From: Leptidea sinapis
Lineage: Eukaryota > Arthropoda > Insecta > Lepidoptera > Pieridae
DNA length: 64,000 nt
Reading direction: 5' to 3'
Assembly (NCBI RefSeq): GCF_905404315.1
Contig: NC_066301.1
Coordinates: 7,068,001 to 7,132,000 of the forward strand
Shown: one piece after another, positions 1 to 12,025 of the stretch
Numbering within the stretch: position 1 is the first letter of the stretch
Layout of the letters: every line of letters starts with the position of its first letter
The notes under the pieces: generated by a model
Told to the model about the DNA's origin: nothing
Databases searched by the model: none
Seen by the model: only the letters and a program-made list of their open reading frames with translations
Translations under genes and position numbers: made by a program

Positions 1-480
1 TTTGTTCATGTGTCTTTTATAGTATCACTATTTTTATATTGTGTTACACTAATTCACTAGCACTACACTAACTCAAATGGTTTTGTTTGTTTTAGTTTTC
101 TTACTATATCAGTGTTGTCAAGGAGCTGGATTGCCTCGACACTCACGTGATGATGAAGTCTATGTTGATGAGCTTCAGGGTATTTTTGTATTACTTTGTC
201 AACAAATTCTAAGTCAAGTTTATTCTGGAAACGTTGAATGATTTGAGTATTTGTTTGTTTGGTGCAGTCCCACAGCTTTAAGCCATAAGTCCATACAGAA
301 CTTGCTTGTACAATAAAACTTTATTTTATACTGACATCTTAGAGTGTCTTCCTAGAAGCCAGTACATATTTTTAAAACGAAGTGCAAATTGTTCTCTTTT
401 TTGAGCCTCCCAGCGAAGCTTTGTGTCAGGAGCTATGCCCAGATATTTAGCTGTATTTTCGTATGGTAGGTACTATTGTC
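1..480 (-). pseudogene. Jockey-like LINE reverse transcriptase, C-terminal fragment
   Basis: Read on the minus strand, 60-470 gives a broken frame with KYLGIAPDTKLRWE, FALRFKNMYWLLGRHSKMS and VLLYKQVLYG, then WG-type residues, the classic C-terminal region of Jockey-clade reverse transcriptases (YLG-x-LD-x-L-x-W and YWLLGRHSKL). It ends with a VEAIQLLD-like segment near 135-150. Several stops and frame breaks mark it as dead. The 5' part would lie to the right but is not found, so the copy is truncated. Confidence 0.65.
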
Positions 481-1304
481 TTATTAATGTAATCTGGCTT
501 GTAATCTGCTTTCTTATTACTAAAATTTACATGAATAGACATACAATAAGAAAGAGAGAAGAGTAAATAAGAAAAGGTATTATGCGAGCAATTGTATATT
601 TAAAGTTCTAACGTTAAATGGCTGGCATGTCATTATGTACATACGGCTAGTGCCGCAAGAGCGGAAGAGCCGGCGCTTGCGCAGAAGGTCGCGATCGCGA
701 ACCACATCGAGAACCGCCAGCCGACACCATACGTCACACGTCAGCAAAGATCACGGCTGACGAGTGCTGCCGCGGCCGACCGCCATCTCATTAATTCACT
801 CACAATCATATTGAATATGTAACATGTTGTAGCGTAACCTTTTGCTCCAATAACCCAAATTGTGACATTTAAGTGTCATCAAAGCAATATATCACGGCGG
901 AAGATGGCCGCGGCGCGCCGCACTGACTACATTAACATTTATATATTACAAATTACAATGTTACCGTCCAATTAGCGGTCATTCGACACTCGACACGGGA
1001 CAGTATAGAAGTGGAGCGGCCGTCGTGGCCTCGGGCGAAGTGGACACTCGTAACAACAATTACCGATTAGCGAGGATAACGTTACAGCACATGCCCCGTA
1101 TGACACTAGCTGTATACGATAATATTATATTATTTGAGACAGATGAAGCATGCAGCTATGCGAGCGAGGCTCTGGTATATGGTTTTAATAAATAAGTTTG
1201 CAAGTAAAGTACAATTATTATAATGTGTACGAATTAACATGACACCTCGCTCGATCTTAACAGTCGCTTTGCGTGGGCAGTAAAGATAGCAGAGTTGGTT
1301 TACA
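481..1304. other. No gene seen; CpG-rich stretch at about 630-1060
   Basis: Mostly unique AT-rich DNA with an embedded GC-rich segment containing NotI-like and other CpG motifs (GCCGCGGCC, CGCGGCGCGCCG). No convincing coding frame. It could be a regulatory island. Confidence 0.35.
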
Positions 1305-1525
1305 GCCATTTTCAATAACCTATCTACCCTTAGTTTAACTTACTGATACATTGCTGTCACTGTTTACTGACAAGATTATCTATCCATAGTTTTATCCAAT
1401 ACAGTTATAGTCCAATACTATCTGTCAATAGGTTATTGAAATGTAAATAAGCGTAAAAGGATAGATTTATCTACGTCTAGTAAGTTAAACTAAGGATAGG
1501 TAGGTTATTGAAAACGGCCGTTAGT
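1305..1525. mobile_element. MITE family 1 copy (TTTTCAATAACCTATC ends)
   Basis: The ends are inverted: CATTTTCAATAACCTATC at the left and GGTAGGTTATTGAAAACGGCCG at the right. An internal TTAGTTTAACTTACT is mirrored by AGTAAGTTAAACTAA. The same element occurs at 32537-32752 and 61351-61578. No coding capacity. Confidence 0.75.
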
Positions 1526-2559
1526 CGTTAAAATTGTTAATTTAAAACGTTAATTATTATAACACTATTAAAAATAACTGCGGTGTTATATTCTACTGTA
1601 TGGTAGTATATCACCATTTGTTAATTTTACATTAGCACATTTTATTTATAATAGCAACAACAAACTACGATCTATATAAGGTTTTTTCGTGTTAATGGAT
1701 CGATTCCTGGGTGGTGGGAATCTCTAGCCATGTCTCTACCTAGCTACAACGTGTTGAATACTAAATTATCCTATACTTTTACCTATATCATGTGTATGTT
1801 TATTTGCAAGCGTTGATTCGGGAGGTCTAGTATGAACCTTAAGTATTGTTTGTAGTGTCACTTTCATAAAATATTTAGTATTTCGAATCGAACACTCATT
1901 CTATCGAGTATATTACTAGATATCGGTTTTTAATAGATGTTACTGATCAAAGATCACAGTTAACTTAAACAATTATAAATAACTTTGAAGTTAAATTAAT
2001 ACCTTTAAAGCATTTAATATTAACATGGTTAATGTTTTTTTCTGGGTAACAGTTTATATTAGCTGTTATTCTTATTTGATAAGTTTTTATTTAAATAAAA
2101 TACTTTTAACGGATTGCAATGTGTAATTGTATTTTTACTTACTTAAAAGATTTGTTGTCGTTGTTACGTTTGGACGTTCTTCTTGAAATATATATTTTTA
2201 ATAGATGACAATGATAGCGATATAGTATCTAGAATAGTAGAAATCCATGAAATAGACGACTCAGCGTGAGAGTAAAAAAAATATAAGTAGCTTTTTAATT
2301 ATGGTATATAAATACCTAAATTTAATACAAAAATACGAATAACTATTGTTTTATTTCCATATAAATCGAATGATAACTACAAGTTATAACCTAAAACCGA
2401 AACATCTAAGTAAATTAATAAAATATATGCATAAGACGTTTAAAAAAACAAAAATATTATTAGTTTTCGTACGAGAAAGTAAAATCGAAACAAAAACTTT
2501 TTTGCACACTGTACATTGCACAAACGACATTTGAGCCAGGTGTCATGTTGGTTCGCCCG
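1526..2559. other. AT-rich DNA, nothing recognised
   Basis: Scattered short A/T runs only; no coding frame, no repeat shared with the rest of the window that I could see. Confidence 0.4.
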
Positions 2560-2632
2560 AGTAGTAGCATCAATTGATGCTACTACTAATTATAGCAACG
2601 TAGTAACCAATCAGTTACTACGTTGCTATAAT
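2560..2632. repeat. Perfect palindrome followed by a 19-bp-arm hairpin
   Basis: 2560-2587 is a 28-bp perfect palindrome centred on CAATTG, with AGTAGTAGC arms. It is followed immediately by arms 2589-2607 and 2614-2632 (19 bp, no mismatch) around a 6-base loop, CAATCA. Two perfect fold-backs side by side are well beyond the local background. Confidence 0.9.
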
Positions 2633-2880
2633 TATTATAGAACTTGTCCATCTGGACATTTGTATCTACAAAGAACAAGAACAAACAAAAAACCTCTATC
2701 TCTTTTACTCGCTATGCCACACATACTCTTTTTTGCTCCATGGTTTTTGTGTCCATACATCTAGTGACGTCACATATGTTTATCATCTTTTAATACTGTG
2801 TATGCGAATTATATGGAAATGAGTCCATGCACAGACAAATACTAAAAACTATTCTGCACGTAACTGTAACAATTGTATAA

Positions 2881-3125
2881 GATTGACGACCCATATAGCC
2901 GAATGTTTAGTGACCCTGACTAATAAGCTAGAGGTACCGGGTTCGAATCCCGGTAGGTGCAATCATTTATATGATGAATATGGATGTTTGTTTCCGAGTC
3001 GTGGATGTTAATATGTATTTATGTATCTTTCAGTTAGTATATTGTATTAAGTATATCATTGTCTTGTACCCATAGTACAGGCTATGCCTAGTTTGGGGCA
3101 AGATAATTTGTGAAAAGTGTGTCAA
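2881..3125 (+). mobile_element. tRNA-derived SINE
   Basis: A tRNA-like head contains the B box GGGTTCGAATCCCGGTAGG (about 2938-2957). It is followed by a body (ATGATGAATATGGATGTTTG ... TTGTCTTGTACCCATAGTAC) that recurs in inverse orientation at 58169-58349. The cloverleaf is incomplete, so this is a SINE rather than a tRNA gene. Confidence 0.75.
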
Positions 3126-3949
3126 TATTAAAAAAAATGTATAAGATGTAATAAGTATTTTTTTATGAGAACAATTTTACGAGATGTTGATTGACTCCCA
3201 GCCTATTACAATGCAGTGTCACTCTGAATTATTGATTCAACCTAAATTTCCGATCGTCACTTTGAGACCATAAGAGGTTAAGTTTTATTGGCCCAGTAAT
3301 GTCATTCACTACGATTAAGACGTTTAATCATGAATCCGAAAAACTTTAGTCAATTCTTTATAAGTACGATTTATAAATATAACTTATTGATGGTTTTACT
3401 AAAAGTAATCGTACTGTAACAAAAATATTAAATTTTCTATTACAACATTTAGAACAGCAAAAATAAAATTAATAATTAAGTATTAGAATTTTAACGCAGA
3501 TAATTCTGAATCGTGAGTAAAAGTACAATACAAAACGCTATTAACAGTTTTTATTCTTAATGCAAAATATAAGAAAGCCAAAAATAAAACAACAAACAGT
3601 TGAAGAATTATTCGATTCTTTCAACGATTTTGTTAAGTAAACAAAAAGATCGCCGTGTATAGTTAGTTAGTTTACACACCTGTTTGCCTGTTTACACACT
3701 TAGCCTCTTAATTGGGCCATTGTGCGTTTTCATTTGCCTTCTTACTCCAACCAGCCCAGATAGTCCCAGAGGTCTAGCAGTCTTTTAAAACCTCTACAGG
3801 CATCAAGCATCAACAAGTCAGGGGCGTGCATATAATTTGCAAAACACCCACTCATAAAACTTTTCCTTACGCTAGATACTAAACACCTACGTTAAGCAAC
3901 CTTTCATATTCCAATGCTCAACTACTACTAATTAGAGCCACAGTGCTTA
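3126..3949. other. No gene; small fragment of repeat R1 at 3253-3310
   Basis: AT-rich. The short stretch CGTCACTTTGAGACCATAAG ... CCCAGTAAT matches the centre of the R1 repeat described at 23221-23545. The right part leads into the LINE remnant. Confidence 0.4.
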
Positions 3950-4480
3950 CCTTACTAGAAAACCAATGCACGTCCCTGCAACAAGTATTTGTGCCTGTTG
4001 TTCGGCCACACTCCTGCACTCCATAAACATGTGTTCTAGCGTTTCTTCAGCCTCTATGCATCCTCTGCACAAAAGGCTCTCTGTTATATCTATGATAGAT
4101 AGTTGCTTGTTCAAGGGACAGTTACCAGACCTACAATTATTCATATTGTGTCCCTGTGTAGTCTCATCAGGTTGCGGGCGAACCTCTTTGAGTTTCTCGA
4201 TTCTGTCAGTTGTTTCGTTTTTAATTTGAGCCTGAGGTATTATGGGTAGCAGTGGTTACCGTCCATATGCTACAGCTTCGGATCCCCTTTTGGCTAGTTC
4301 GTCTGAAGCATCATTGCCCAGTGAGTTGCTGGGTCCTTTGATCCATTGCAGAGTGACTCTGTTCTAGTTGGCGATGGATTGAAGTGCGTTATGGCATTTC
4401 AGTATAAGGACACTTAAGAGGAACTTAGAAGGAACTTATGGTGTTGTTTTATAGCGCCTGAAGTACGGATGCACTGTCTG
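3950..4480 (-). pseudogene. LINE RNase H and C-terminal zinc-motif fragment
   Basis: On the minus strand, broken frames give SDSASVLQAL, then VTLQWIKGPSNSLGNDASDE and LAKRGSEA, the RNase H region of non-LTR retrotransposons. They are followed by LLCRGCIEAEETLEHMFMEC, the C-x2-C-x(n)-H-x(n)-C terminal motif of R1/Jockey-type polyproteins. At least one stop separates the parts. An old, truncated copy, unlike the LINE family at 9.8 and 42 kb. Confidence 0.7.
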
Positions 4481-4579
4481 AGATCGCCGTGTATAGGAAG
4501 CCGACCATCGTGCTAGAGATAATTATTGCGTTCTAGACCATATTTATAGCTCAACCGAAATATATTGGACAAGTTATTT

Positions 4580-4990
4580 ATGTGTGTTACTCACGTACGA
4601 GTAAAAAAAGAAAGACCCCGCGCCGTAATATTAGCAAGTGAAGCACCGTTATGCTAGTGTGTGTGCGGTTACGGGGGATACTAGTTACACAATTTTTTCT
4701 CCCATAAAGAATCATATATGGCCACAAATACTTATATAGTATCGTTTTTACACTTTATCACAACGCAAGAATATTTTATTGAGACGCAAACTGATCTGTC
4801 ACAGACGATGACAATTCTCATAATGGCCACCTATCGGCCTGTAGTAGTGTGTGTGCGTGGGGCTATGTATTTAAACGTTAATCGGCTTGTTTCGGTGCTA
4901 CACTGTTATGTAAGATGACACGGAGTCCTTATTTTTTTACTAGTCCGTGGTGTTACTACTAGAATTTATTACATACTAGCTTACCCACTG
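4580..4990 (-). mobile_element. Non-autonomous DNA element, shared with 41605-41895
   Basis: The two copies match in inverse orientation over several hundred bases, ending at ACTAGTCCGTGGTGTTAC / ACGGACTAGTAAAAAAATAA. Shared internal blocks include CATAATGGCC and CAATCTGTCACAGACGATGA-like sequence. No intact coding frame here. Confidence 0.55.
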
Positions 4991-5713
4991 TTCTGTCAAT
5001 AGGAAAAAATTATGTAAGTACCTATAAGTATTCAGGAATAATGTAGTTTAAAGCCATCGGAAAAGAATGATTTTATAATATGATGTAGCAATGAAATGAT
5101 AAGGATTTATATCGTATTTGTGTAAACAGCTTTCACATTACCGCTTTATAATGCCAATTTTTTAAAATATTAATATGGAAATTGTATGTTATCATTAAGA
5201 GATAGACATATTATGCTATCGCGGACATTTCTGTAGATCTTTATAAAATACACAATTCTACTATACATTATATAACTCAAAGGGTTTAGACAACGTTTTC
5301 GTTAAATTCTCCCAGACGGCTTATTTTTTTCCGACACCTCCAACAAATATCGTTAGTGTATATTTAAATATGTATACACAAACTAAACATATAATATACT
5401 GAAACCTTTCAAAACCACGATATCCATTGGTGAAAACAGAATGAAAATCGCTGCAGTCGTTTTTGAGTTTATCGCGAACAGACAGACTCGGCGAAGGACT
5501 TTTGTTTTATAATAATATGTAGTGAAGTTTACACACAGAATTATTGGATAAATTGGAATTTTGTACGCAATTTTACCGTTGATGATAAAACACAGAATAA
5601 CACAGAGTTAGTAAATATTTATGTATATAATAAAATCTGAGAAATAAATAACATAGCAACATAGTTATTCAATATTTTGTAGGTGCACGTGTGTTTGTGA
5701 TATTATTATCTAA
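4991..5713. other. AT-rich DNA, nothing recognised
   Basis: No coding frame and no repeat that I could match within the window. Confidence 0.35.
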
Positions 5714-5998
5714 ATTATAAAACGTGTCACGGTGTAATGGAACTCCTCCGAAACGGCTCGACCGATTTTCGTGAATCTTAGCGTGCATATCGGCTAGGGT
5801 GGAGAATCGGACAACATCTATTTTTCATCCCCCTAAATGTTAAGGGTGGTCAACCCCAATTTTTTTAATGTGTTTGACACTTTTTTTTAATTTTTTTTTA
5901 ATTATAATTAATCATTAAAAAATACATACAACTTCAAATATTCACCCATCTACGATCAACACTTACTTTTCTATGGCGATTTTAATATTATTCTAGTC
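5714..5998 (+). mobile_element. Helitron-like non-autonomous element (degraded)
   Basis: Contains the family core CTCCGAAACGGCTCGACCGA, then CATCCCCCTAAATGTTAAGG and a 3' part CACCCATCTACGATCAACAC, as in better copies at 39217-39533 and 13812-14098. The 3' terminus is eroded. Confidence 0.55.
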
Positions 5999-6017
5999 TA
6001 ATAAATTTTATGTATAA

Positions 6018-6381
6018 CTAGCTGACCCGGCAAACGTTGTTTTGCCATATAAAGTATAATCCACGCGATAGTTTTATAAGTAATAAAATATTGCCTATAT
6101 TATAGCCTGTACATCATTTTGTTCTATTGTCAATAGTTTTTGCAGCGCACGCAAAAATAGGTTTTCGATTTTATACCTTGTGTTACATAATAGCAATTTT
6201 ATTACGGATTCCTAATTTTGAACAACATAAATTTTTTTTAAAAAAACATAGCCTATAGCCTTCCTCGATAAATGAACTACCCAACACTGAAAGTATCATT
6301 CAAATCGGGCCAGTAGTACCAGAGATTAGCGCGTTCAAACAAACAAACAAACACTGCAGCTTTATAATATTAGTATAGATA
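6018..6381 (-). mobile_element. Helitron-like element, second subfamily
   Basis: Begins (plus strand) ACTAGCTGACCCGGCAAACG and ends TTATAATATTAGTATAGAT. Read on the minus strand it starts TC and ends CAGCTAGT, as Helitrons start TC and end CTRR. A near copy lies at 23573-23923. No coding capacity. Confidence 0.6.
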
Positions 6382-6500
6382 TGTCTATGATATATTTGGT
6401 AGGTCTGAGAATCGGTCGTCAGCTATTTTATACCCTAAAAATTTTAATTATTGAATTTTATATTACTTTATATGGTAATACAACGTTTGCTGCGTCAGCT
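6382..6500 (+). mobile_element. Helitron-like 3' fragment
   Basis: GGTAGGTCTGAGAATCGG is followed by ...ACAACGTTTGCTGCGTCAGC and TAGT, the 3' half of the element type at 7318-7652. Confidence 0.5.
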
Positions 6501-6554
6501 AGTATACTATAAAAATAGATATGTTTAAACTGTAAAATAATAATAGGATATCTG

Positions 6555-7315
6555 AATATATAGATTTCTTTTGTGGGTCTGTTGTAACTGAACTCCTCCT
6601 AAACGGCTGGACCGATTTTAATGGAACTTTCTGTGTGTCTTCAGGTGGATTCGAGAATAGTTTAGATTCAAACCTAACTACCTCCTAAACGGCTGGACCG
6701 ATTTTGTTGATTTTTTTGTATTCCAGTGAATTTGAGTATGGTTTAGATTCTCAATTCCGTCCATATAATATAATTCTCCTGCTCATGTGTATGTTAGTGA
6801 ACTCCTCCTAACGAATGGACCGATTTTTCAAATTTAAGACGTGTTTACAGTACAACGTCTGTCGGGCCACTAGTATTGTATATGTTATATATTTCTTTTG
6901 TGCATCTGTTGTAACTGAAGTCCTCCTAAACAGATGGACCGATTCTAATGGAACTTTCTGTGTGTTTTCAGGTGGATTCGAGAATGCTTTAGATTCACAA
7001 TTGAACTACCTCCTAAACGGCTGGACCAATTTTGATGATTTTTTGTGTGTTCCGGTGAATTTGAGATTGGTGTGTGTCTTCAGGTGGATTCGAGAATGGT
7101 TTAGATTCACAATTGAACTACCTCCTAAACGGCTGGACCGATTTTGATGATTTTTTGTGTATTCCAGTGAATTTGAGATTGGTTTAGATTCTCAATTCCG
7201 TACATATAATATAATTCTCCTGCTCATGTTTATGTTAGTGAACTCCTCCTAACGGCTGGACCAGTTTTTCAAATTTAAGAAGTGTGTACAGGACAACGTC
7301 TGTTGGGTTCACTAG
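6555..7315 (+). mobile_element. Two adjacent Helitron-like elements with internal tandem units
   Basis: Two copies abut: both start near TTTCTTTTGTG-TCTGTTGTAACTGAA and end CGTCTGTCGGGCCACTAGT / CGTCTGTTGGGTTCACTAGT. The second carries a roughly 110-bp internal unit (CCTCCTAAACGGCTGGACC ... TTTGAGATTGG) repeated in tandem at about 7010 and 7120. A relative is at 29484-29918. The open frame across it is repeat sequence, not a gene. Confidence 0.6.
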
Positions 7316-7317
7316 TA

Positions 7318-7652
7318 TTATATAAAATTCTCGTGTCCCGGTGATTGTTACCAAACACCTCCGAAACGGCTAAACCGATTTGTATGAAATTTTGTGTGCG
7401 TATCGGATAGATCTGAGAATCGGCCAACATCTATTTTTCATACCCATAAATGATAAGGGCCCGGGAAGGGGAGGGAAAACCGATATAGGGTTGCAAGATG
7501 GTAATCGAATACAATAATATTATAGTAAAATATATTTGGTAGGTCTGAGAATCGGTTGCAACTATTTTATATACCCCAAAAATTTTAATTATTGAATTTT
7601 TTTTATATCCTAATATGGCAATACAACGTTTGCTGGGTCAGCTACTATTATA
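7318..7652 (+). mobile_element. Helitron-like element
   Basis: Starts ATATAAAATTCTCGTGTCCC and ends ACGTTTGCTGGGTCAGCTAC, a one-base variant of the CAGCTAGT terminus. Shares CTCCGAAACGGCTAAACCGA and ATCTATTTTTCATACCC with its relatives. Confidence 0.6.
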
Positions 7653-9242
7653 TATATTAATTTAAATTTACCTTAGCCTTACATTTAGAAGTTTGGCCTC
7701 CATAAAAAACATTGGAAAACCAGATATCTTTCTAATAATTGCATTAAAGACATTTATTTTTGTACCCATTCTATATTAAAATACCATGTAATACTCTCCA
7801 TCGATGACTTGATAGATGTAAAAGTATTTCTCTACCAACTCCATCACAAAGGTATTCGTAGACGTTCCTAAAACAAATGTGTGACCTTCAAAAGTGGATT
7901 TTTCAAGGTATTATGTCGGCTAAGCGGGCTTGCTACAACTGGTTATAGCGCTCGGTTGTTCGTCCTTTCTCTCATAACTTCTTGTCTATTGTTTACCTGA
8001 ATGACGTGGCAACCAAAGAGAGTTTAAACACTAGGTTCGTGGCAACTGCATCCACATTTAACTATTAATATTAATATAATAATAACATTAAATACGTATA
8101 ACATACTGATAAAATAATGAAATATAAATATAATTTTTGTTAATAACGCCATCTGCTGAGGTAGTGGTGTAGCTTTAGTGTTATTGTGTCGTTAAAGCTC
8201 TTGGTCTCAAAAATAAAATTTTATTATTATTCGCGAAAAGATGTCAGTCATAAAATAATCATAATAAAAAAAAATTAAAAAAAAGTATGTGTGTGTAACC
8301 TTTACGCGCGATTGAAGTAAGACTTAATAAAAATTAAATTTAGGAATAATTATAGGATACATAAATATATTAAATTATATATACATTAAATGAAGCCGTG
8401 TTACCATCTAAGCACTCACGCATTACTGAAGAGCTAGGACATCTTTGACCAAAGTTGGCATTTTCTCTAGCTAAAATAAAAAAAATGCTTTTACTAATAT
8501 ATAGTATTTTATCAAATGAGATTTTATATATTTTACAAAGAATGCTATTGTTAATAATGTTATGTTTTGATATTATTATTCATCAGAAAATAAACACTTA
8601 CTTCACAGGTCAGGTCATTATCAGGTTCTTGATTTTCTCTTTTTTATTCTTATTGATGAAAGAGTAAAATGTTCCTGGGATTCCGCCATTTTCTTGACAG
8701 ATTATTATTTTCATTTTATGTTCTATTTATAATTTAATGCTACTATTAGCACATTTTAAAATATTCACTCATTTAATAAAATAATTGATAGTTAGAAATT
8801 GAAGGTTAAATTATTATAAGGCATATCAATATGATGTTGTTATTGAATGTTAACAAATATAGCTGTATGGGTTCGAAACCTTTGCCTGTCCTAATAATGG
8901 GCGAAGAAACCAAAAACAAATTAGAAATTTTCTGATTTTGATTTCTGAACTTATTTATTATTTTTTGCAATTTTTAGCAATAAATAAACAAATTATACAC
9001 GTGGAGATTTTTAAAAATATTACTGAACAATTTGAAATATTTTTTAAAACCATTAAATTATAATAACTTAAAAAAATCTTTTCTACAAAAAAAAACCCCA
9101 AGTCGCGCCTAAAGAAGTTTTACTTCAATAATAATAAATTAAATGAATCCTAGTTAGATCGATTTATCGCCCCCGAAATCCCCTGTATACTAAATTTTAT
9201 GAAAATCGTTGGAGCTGTTTTCGAGATTAAGATTATACATAC
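7653..9242. other. AT-rich DNA; one dispersed repeat at 8820-8925
   Basis: No gene. The segment AGCTGTATGGGTTCGAAACC ... AATAATGGGCGAAGAAACC recurs inverted at about 33850-33960, so it is a dispersed repeat. Confidence 0.4.
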
Positions 9243-9685
9243 TAGCTGACCCGACAGACGTGGTTCTGTGCATAATAAAAAAAATACTGTTTTTGTTATG
9301 AATTTGTCAATAATATTTCATAACACCAAGAATTATTTTGTAAAATATGCTTCCTGTCAATGAAGTTCTATATTATTGTCTATTTTATGTATAGAACGTC
9401 ATTGCTAACGTCGTTATTAACTATAAATACTATAATGTAATTGTTTCACAGCAGAACTGTCAAACCGTGCGTAAATAAATTCTCTCATAGAAAATATATA
9501 TCTATACAAAACAAATATTGGAAATTAAAAAAAAATTATGGGTCCCAAATTGAAATAAAAAGTATCATATCTCAAGTTGGACTAAACTGTACTCCATGAA
9601 GTAATCCCCATTTAAATCCGTTCATTAGTTTAGGAGTCCATCGCGGACCAACAACGTGTCACGTAATTTATATATATTAAGAAGA
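9243..9685 (-). mobile_element. Helitron-like element, third subfamily
   Basis: Plus-strand start ACTAGCTGACCCGACAGACG; internal ATGAAGTAATCCCCATTTAA and TCCGTTCATTAGTTTAGGAG. The same subfamily, shorter, is at 12458-12800. Confidence 0.55.
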
Positions 9686-9789
9686 TATACAAGAATTGCT
9701 CGTTTAAAGATATAAGATATACATTAGATATTGTGACATTTAACATGAAGGTACGCTAACTGTACCCGCAATAGTTATATGCTTCCTTT

Positions 9790-10300
9790 ACCATTTACTT
9801 GTTGTTGTTCTCTGTAACATATTATTGGAAGTAACAACGTAGAGCAGCTCGAATTGTCGGGGACTCAGTGCTCTGTGAACGGCTGGATCTCTTGGCGTTG
9901 CGTAGAGACGTCGCTTCATTGTGCGTCTTCTACCGCATCTATCACGGGGAGTGTTCCGAAGAGCTGTTAAACCTGATTCCTGACGCAGAATTCCACCTTC
10001 GCACGACACGCCACAAGTTAGGATTTCATCCCCACCATCTGGATGTGTGGCGGTCCTCTACAGTGCGGTTTTCAAGGAGCTTTCTCCCTCGTACTACAAA
10101 GCTATGGAATGAGCTTCCTTGTGCGGTGTTTCCGGGACAATACGACATGGGTACCTTCAAAAAAAGCGCGTACACCTTCCTTAAAGGCCGGCAACGCTCT
10201 TGTGATTCCTCTGGTGTTGCAAGAGAATGTGGGCGGCGGTGACCACTTAACACCAGGTGACCCGTACGCTCGTTTGTCCTGCTATTCCATAAAAAAATAA
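9790..10300 (+). pseudogene. LINE family 2 reverse transcriptase 3' end (5'-truncated)
   Basis: The frame encodes LCERLDLLALRRDVASLCVF, YRIYHGECSEELLNLIPDAE, FSRSFLPRTTKLWNELPCAV and GTFKKSAYTFLKGRQRS, the C-terminal region after the RT domain in a LINE that I have seen annotated as CR1/Jockey-like in moths. A run of A follows at about 10291. Only the last 170 codons or so remain. Related truncated copies are at 16265, 20215, 30376, 42319, 57360 and 60085. Confidence 0.75.
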
Positions 10301-10786
10301 GTATACTTTTATGTATTGATTTTCATTAAACAGTGTACGAATAAATCATGCCCTTGCCACCGAATCCGGTGTAATATAAAATAATGAGTTTTCGTAGCAT
10401 CGATACCCTTAAAAAATATTTTCCATTTGATTAAATTGCTTTATAATGATGTGTCAATATTCTGCCGGTGATTTGGTCCATTTTTAATTCGTAATCGCGA
10501 AATCTTAAAAATTTCAGGATAAAACCTATGTCCCATTCCAACCCAAGATGTTTCAAATCACTTACTCATCTTTATAATATGAAGAGAATATTTTAAATAT
10601 TTTTTTGAGCTTCGACGACTCTATTGATTTCCCGAATTAATACGTACAGAATAATTGACTATATAATAATATGTTTTCATTTCAATATTTTCTTTATTTG
10701 AGTCGCTAGGGTACATATCTGGTATGTAAGACACAAGATAATCTCAATGTTTATCCACACGCTGGACATAATCACTTATCGCTTAC
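10301..10786. other. AT-rich DNA, nothing recognised
   Basis: No coding frame or repeat identified. Confidence 0.35.
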
Positions 10787-11085
10787 GGCCGTTCCCAATA
10801 TTCAATCTAGCTCCGGTTGAGATAAAAATCGTAACTATCGTTGACTTTTCTGTCCCAATAAACTTAGCGACGGTAACTCAAATTATCCGTACACGCTGTC
10901 TGTCAATGGGAGGACGTATAGCTTAGAGATTGCAATTCACGCGTCCCAAAATAAGGCGATAAGAATGACTGATCGGGTGGGTATATTGGGACAGTTTCAG
11001 ATTATTGACAGCTAATTACTGACAGTATAAGGTAGTAATTTATCTCTATCTGTTGATAGTATATTGGGAACGGCCGTTAGTGCAC
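10787..11085. mobile_element. MITE, distant relative of family 1
   Basis: The ends ACGGCCGTTCCCAATA and TATTGGGAACGGCCGT are a perfect inverted repeat, and inner parts mirror each other (GACAGTTT, CTGTCCCAATA). About 300 bp with no gene. Confidence 0.75.
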
Positions 11086-11794
11086 AAATCTGTGGTGTGG
11101 AGCGCGAGTGTCGGAGCAGACTGCAGCCGCCATTGATCCTCACAGACGCTTCAATACATTGGAAATGCTTTCGTCACAAGGCGTGCGTGTGTGTGCGATG
11201 GACAGCCAGTTCCATGCCATATAATATTGTATATCTGTGTATGGTGAGCCCGAGCCGCCCGAACTGGCACCCGTCCTCCGTCACCTAGGACTACGAGGCG
11301 CGAACCGGTTGTCGGTGAGCGCTGTTTGTGTGTGCGGCGTGACGGCACCCCCTCGTCCCGTGCCGCCCGCATATCGCACGTAGAAAGTTTCTAATGTAAG
11401 CAATAAAATAGCTAATAACGAGTGAATCTCATAAACATGGCGAATGTATACAGTGTACACACACACACACAAATACGTTACACACACACCAATAGGCAAT
11501 ATTATCATTTATAATGAACTCTTATATAGAAACTGTCCCCCGCGCATCCGCGTGACGTGTGACGGGCTCGTCACCGCTGGGCTTCATGTGTGAACCTCAA
11601 TGTTTCGAGATACTAAATTCAAAATATGCGATGCACATAATATAGTTTCTAATGTAGCGTACCTACTTATGTGAGTTAGGTTTTTCTTTCTTTTCTTCTA
11701 ATTCTCACCATATATTACAATAGGCCTGCATTTAGCCGGATCCGAGCTGTCAGGTGTACAGGAACCCAAAACTACGCCTTTTGAGTATGGGTTT
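11086..11794. other. CpG-rich island, no certain gene
   Basis: GC-rich from about 11090 to 11380 and again near 11530-11580, with AC microsatellite tracts near 11457-11490. Overlapping short frames exist on both strands but none looks like a protein. A promoter or untranslated exon is possible. Confidence 0.35.
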
Positions 11795-12025
11795 ACTGGT
11801 GGGAGGCTCCTTTGCACAGGATGCCGGCTAGATTATGGTTACTACAACGGCGCCTATTTCTGCGGTGATGAGTAGTGTGTAAACATTACTGTATTTCGGT
11901 CTGAAGGGCGCCGTAGCAAGTGAAATTATTGGGCAAATGAGACTTAACATCTTACGTCTCAAGGTGACGAGCGCAATTGCCCCCCAGAATTTTTGGGTTT
12001 TTCAAGAATTCAGAACGGCAGAGAC
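11795..12025 (-). mobile_element. Interspersed repeat R1 (SINE-like)
   Basis: Inverse copy of the R1 unit: AGCCGGCATCCTGTGCAAAG end, then GCGCCCTTCAGACCGAAA, AAGTCTCATTTGCCCA and GTGACGAGCGCAATTG in reverse. No coding capacity. Confidence 0.7.

Noticed and set aside
2881..2960. Possible tRNA gene
   Set aside because: The B box is good, but the acceptor and D stems do not pair and the sequence continues into a repeated body shared with 58.2 kb, so it is a SINE head.
6815..7147. 110-aa coding region
   Set aside because: The frame runs through tandem Helitron-like units and reflects their repetition, not a protein.
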